This document shows positions 4,377 through 6,356 of a DNA stretch of 6,356 bases, one piece after another. The notes under the pieces were generated by a model that had not been told where the DNA came from, did no database searches, and worked only from the letters and a program-made list of their open reading frames with translations. Both the position numbers and the translations under genes were made by a program. The stretch is from Candidatus Roizmanbacteria bacterium (GTDB lineage: Bacteria; Patescibacteriota; Microgenomatia; GCA-001788215; 2-01-FULL-40-14): positions 1 through 6,356 of the forward strand of contig JACQMD010000036.1 in assembly GCA_016203755.1 (NCBI GenBank). The letters are read 5' to 3'. Every line of letters begins with the position of its first letter. The stretch's first letter is position 1.

Positions 4377-5600
4377 ATGAAAAATCACTCTGGACATTTT
4401 GGGAAATTCGGCGGTCGATACGTACCAGAAATGCTCATTCCTTCTCTTGAGGAGCTGGAAAAAGAATATAACCGTGCAAAAAAGGATACAGCATTTCAAG
4501 ATGAATTGCATCATCTCTATGAGCATTACGCCGGCCGCCCCACTCCGTTATACTTTGCTGAAAATTTAACAAAGAAGCTGGGCGGCGCCCATATTTTTCT
4601 AAAAAACGAAGGTGTCAATTTAACCGGCGCGCACAAAATGAATCACTGCCTCGGCCAGGCATTGCTTGCAAAAAGAATGGGGAAGAAACGTTTAATTGCA
4701 GAAACTGGCGCCGGCCAGCATGGATTGGCAACGGCAACAGTTGCGGCAAAATTTGGATTTACCTGCACCGTATACATGGGTGCAATTGACGTTGAGCGAC
4801 AGGCGCCTAACGTGTTTTGGATGAGAAGGCTTGGGGCAGAAGTAGTACCGGTGACATTTGGCAGTCAAACATTAAAAGACGCAGTAAATGCAGCGATAAA
4901 AGACTGGATAACCAATGTTGAAGACTCATACTACTTGTTGGGCTCAACAGTGGGACCACACCCCTATCCAACCATTGTCCGTAATTTTCAGAGTATTGTG
5001 GGAAAAGAAGTGAGAAAACAACTGATGAAACAAACAGGGAAATTACCCGATTATCTGATCGCCTGTGTTGGCGGAGGAAGTAATGCATCGGGTCTTTTTT
5101 ATCCTTTCCTCAAAGAAAAATCTGTCCGGATGATTGGTGTAGAAGCAGGCGGTAAAGGAGTTAAAACAGTTGGTTCTCATGCTTCACGATTCCATGGCGG
5201 AAGAGTAGGGATTGTTGAAGGATATAAGTCCTACTTTTTACAGAATTCTGATGGGAATATTGCCCATACAAGTAGCATTTCTGCCGGACTTGATTATGCA
5301 GGGATAAGCCCGGAGCTTGCGTTCCTCTACGAGAAGAAGCGGATTCAATTTACGTCTGCCACCGATACAGAAGCGCTTGATGCATTTAAAACGTTAACAG
5401 TTACCGAGGGAATTATTCCTGCTCTTGAATCTGCACATGCAGTTGCCGAAGCGATAAAACGGGCACCGAAACTCAAGAAAAACAAGATAGTCGTTGTTAA
5501 TCTATCAGGTCGAGGCGATAAGGATCTTTTTATTTTACAGCAGGAGATAAAAGACAATGACTTTACTTCGTTTTTGAAACAATACATAAAAAATATATGA
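4377..5600 (+). CDS. trpB: Tryptophan synthase beta chain
   Basis: TrpB is the PLP enzyme that joins indole and L-serine to make L-tryptophan, normally in an alpha2-beta2 complex with TrpA. The 407-residue protein is of the standard TrpB1 type, opening with FGKFGGRYVPEML. The PLP lysine is K87 in LTGAHKMN, and the catalytic acid is E109 in AETGAGQHG. The phosphate-binding loop is GGGSNA at 232-237, and the serine that contacts the PLP ring nitrogen is S377 in NLSGRGDKD. K87, E109, G232 and S377 fall on the Salmonella numbering. SISAGLDY around 301-307 matches the COMM region. In the PLP segment, Leu82 replaces the usual His of NHTGAHK and Gly79-Val80 replaces Asp-Leu, mild departures. No Shine-Dalgarno is seen. 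The stop overlaps the trpA start as ATGA. Confidence 0.97.
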   Translation: MKNHSGHFGKFGGRYVPEMLIPSLEELEKEYNRAKKDTAFQDELHHLYEHYAGRPTPLYFAENLTKKLGGAHIFLKNEGVNLTGAHKMNHCLGQALLAKRMGKKRLIAETGAGQHGLATATVAAKFGFTCTVYMGAIDVERQAPNVFWMRRLGAEVVPVTFGSQTLKDAVNAAIKDWITNVEDSYYLLGSTVGPHPYPTIVRNFQSIVGKEVRKQLMKQTGKLPDYLIACVGGGSNASGLFYPFLKEKSVRMIGVEAGGKGVKTVGSHASRFHGGRVGIVEGYKSYFLQNSDGNIAHTSSISAGLDYAGISPELAFLYEKKRIQFTSATDTEALDAFKTLTVTEGIIPALESAHAVAEAIKRAPKLKKNKIVVVNLSGRGDKDLFILQQEIKDNDFTSFLKQYIKNI

Positions 5601-6356
5601 AAAAGAAGATTCAGTTAATGACACATAGTGTTATTGGATATCCATCATTGGACGAGACCGTTCATTTTGCCAGAATAATGGAACAGGCAGGAGCAGATTA
5701 TCTTGAATTACAAATTCCTTTCTCAGACCCATTAGCAGACGGCCCGACCATCATGAAAGCCTGCGATTATGCTCTTAAATCCGGAACTACTGTGGTAAAG
5801 AGTCTTGAAACGATACGTACAATAACAGCACAGGTTTCTATACCGGTCTATGTTATGTGTTATTACAATACTGCTTACACCTATGGGACAGAGAAGTTTG
5901 CTAAAAAAATTAAAAATATAGGTGGCAGCGGCCTTATTATTCCTGATATACCGCCCGATGAGGAATACAATGAACGGTACAGCGAATTTTGTAATCAATA
6001 TGATGTTGAAAATATTCGGGTTTTATCACCATCGAGTACTATTGACAGGATCAAGAAAAACATTTCAGTGGCGAGCGGATTTATCTATTATGTAGCACGT
6101 CATGGAACAACCGGTGCAAATCAAACTCTTGATATGACATCAATTAAAAAAATCAGAACCATTAGAAAATACACAAATCTTCCAATCGCTGTCGGATTTG
6201 GGATTTCAAAGAAAGTACATATGAAAACACTGCAGGACTATGCTGATATTGCCGTTGTCGGCAGCGCAATTATCGATGTCATTAATAAAGGAAAAGATTA
6301 TGAAAAAGACATTAACAGCATTAAAAAACCAAGACAGCATACAATCTACTTTAGAC
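5597..6356 (+). CDS. trpA: Tryptophan synthase alpha chain, 3' end outside window
   Basis: TrpA splits indole-3-glycerol phosphate into indole and glyceraldehyde 3-phosphate and channels indole to TrpB. About 253 codons are visible, with no stop before the edge; most TrpA proteins have 250-270. It is a TIM barrel. The catalytic acids are E37 in LELQIPFSDP and D48 in LADGP, with IIPDIPPDE at 114-122. Loop 6 is YYVARHGTTG (164-173), with T172 in the T183 position, and the phosphate-binding segments are VGFGIS (199-204) and VVGSAI (220-225). The N terminus is about 12 residues shorter than in enterobacteria and lacks helix 0. The wording MTHSVIGYPS and ELQIPFSDP fits a TrpA subgroup I recall from Geobacter-like bacteria. 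The ATG overlaps the trpB stop (ATGA), which indicates translational coupling. Confidence 0.95.
   Translation, partial: MKKKIQLMTHSVIGYPSLDETVHFARIMEQAGADYLELQIPFSDPLADGPTIMKACDYALKSGTTVVKSLETIRTITAQVSIPVYVMCYYNTAYTYGTEKFAKKIKNIGGSGLIIPDIPPDEEYNERYSEFCNQYDVENIRVLSPSSTIDRIKKNISVASGFIYYVARHGTTGANQTLDMTSIKKIRTIRKYTNLPIAVGFGISKKVHMKTLQDYADIAVVGSAIIDVINKGKDYEKDINSIKKPRQHTIYFR
6300..6356 (+). CDS. Possible start of the next operon gene, overlapping the trpA end
   Basis: An ATG at 6300, in a different frame from trpA, opens a frame that stays open to the edge (MKKTLTALKNQDSIQSTLD). AAAGGA lies at 6287-6292, 7 bases before the ATG, a fair ribosome site. The trpA protein is near its expected end here, so a short gene overlap is possible. 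With only 19 codons and an overlap of at least 57 bases this may be chance. No product can be suggested. Confidence 0.2.
   Translation, partial: MKKTLTALKNQDSIQSTLD

Noticed and set aside
4535..4730. Cluster of GCCGGC/GGCGCC hexamers in trpB
   Set aside because: They fall on Gly-Ala-Gly and Ala-Gly codons of the conserved protein and show no regular spacing, so codon content explains them.
5732..5998. Minus-strand reading frame of 88 codons
   Set aside because: It lies fully inside trpA, has no family resemblance, and trpA is clearly coding.

Overview
The window (6356 bp, moderate-to-low GC, dense genes, standard code with UGA as stop) is bacterial chromosome. It joins a translation-gene block to a tryptophan operon carrying two layers of control. 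EF-Tu and EF-G are ordinary bacterial forms. Most starts lack a Shine-Dalgarno, one or two mRNAs look leaderless, and trpR, a T-box and trpBA occur together. This fits a deep-branching or candidate-phylum (Patescibacteria/CPR-like) bacterium, but the sequence alone does not prove the phylum.

Left block (1-2213, + strand): the 3' end of fusA, then tuf, then rpsJ, the classical tail of the str operon. A good sigma70-type promoter sits at the fusA/tuf junction, followed at once by a terminator-like hairpin. The usual continuation into rplC and the rest of the S10 operon is absent. Instead a convergent HhH-GPD DNA glycosylase gene (2216-3172, - strand) abuts rpsJ with two bases between the stop codons.

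Right block (3173-6356, + strand): an 86-bp divergent intergenic region holds a near-consensus promoter (TTGACA, 17 bp, TATACT). Its -10 lies inside a perfect 16-bp palindrome that closely matches the E. coli trp operator. The palindrome is followed within 8 bases by trpR, so trpR appears autoregulated and translated from an almost leaderless mRNA. Directly after the trpR stop comes a roughly 240-nt transcriptional T-box riboswitch. It has an unusually short first stem with a UGG triplet in its terminal loop, a candidate Stem II, a CCCGUUAUC pseudoknot element, a Stem III, an antiterminator with the bulge UGGCACC, and a long competing terminator. Beyond it lie two small unrecognised genes (128 and 62 codons), then trpB (407 codons) and trpA, which overlap by four bases. 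trpA runs off the right edge.

How it works together (inference): TrpR bound to tryptophan would shut the promoter when free tryptophan is plentiful. The T-box would let transcription past trpR only when uncharged tRNA-Trp accumulates. The regulator is thus made from every initiated transcript, while the two unknown genes and tryptophan synthase need both conditions. The layout recalls the chlamydial trpR-trpB-trpA operon, with a T-box and two novel small genes inserted. The most interesting items are this TrpR plus T-box arrangement, the minimal T-box Stem I, and the two unknown proteins locked into the tryptophan regulon.
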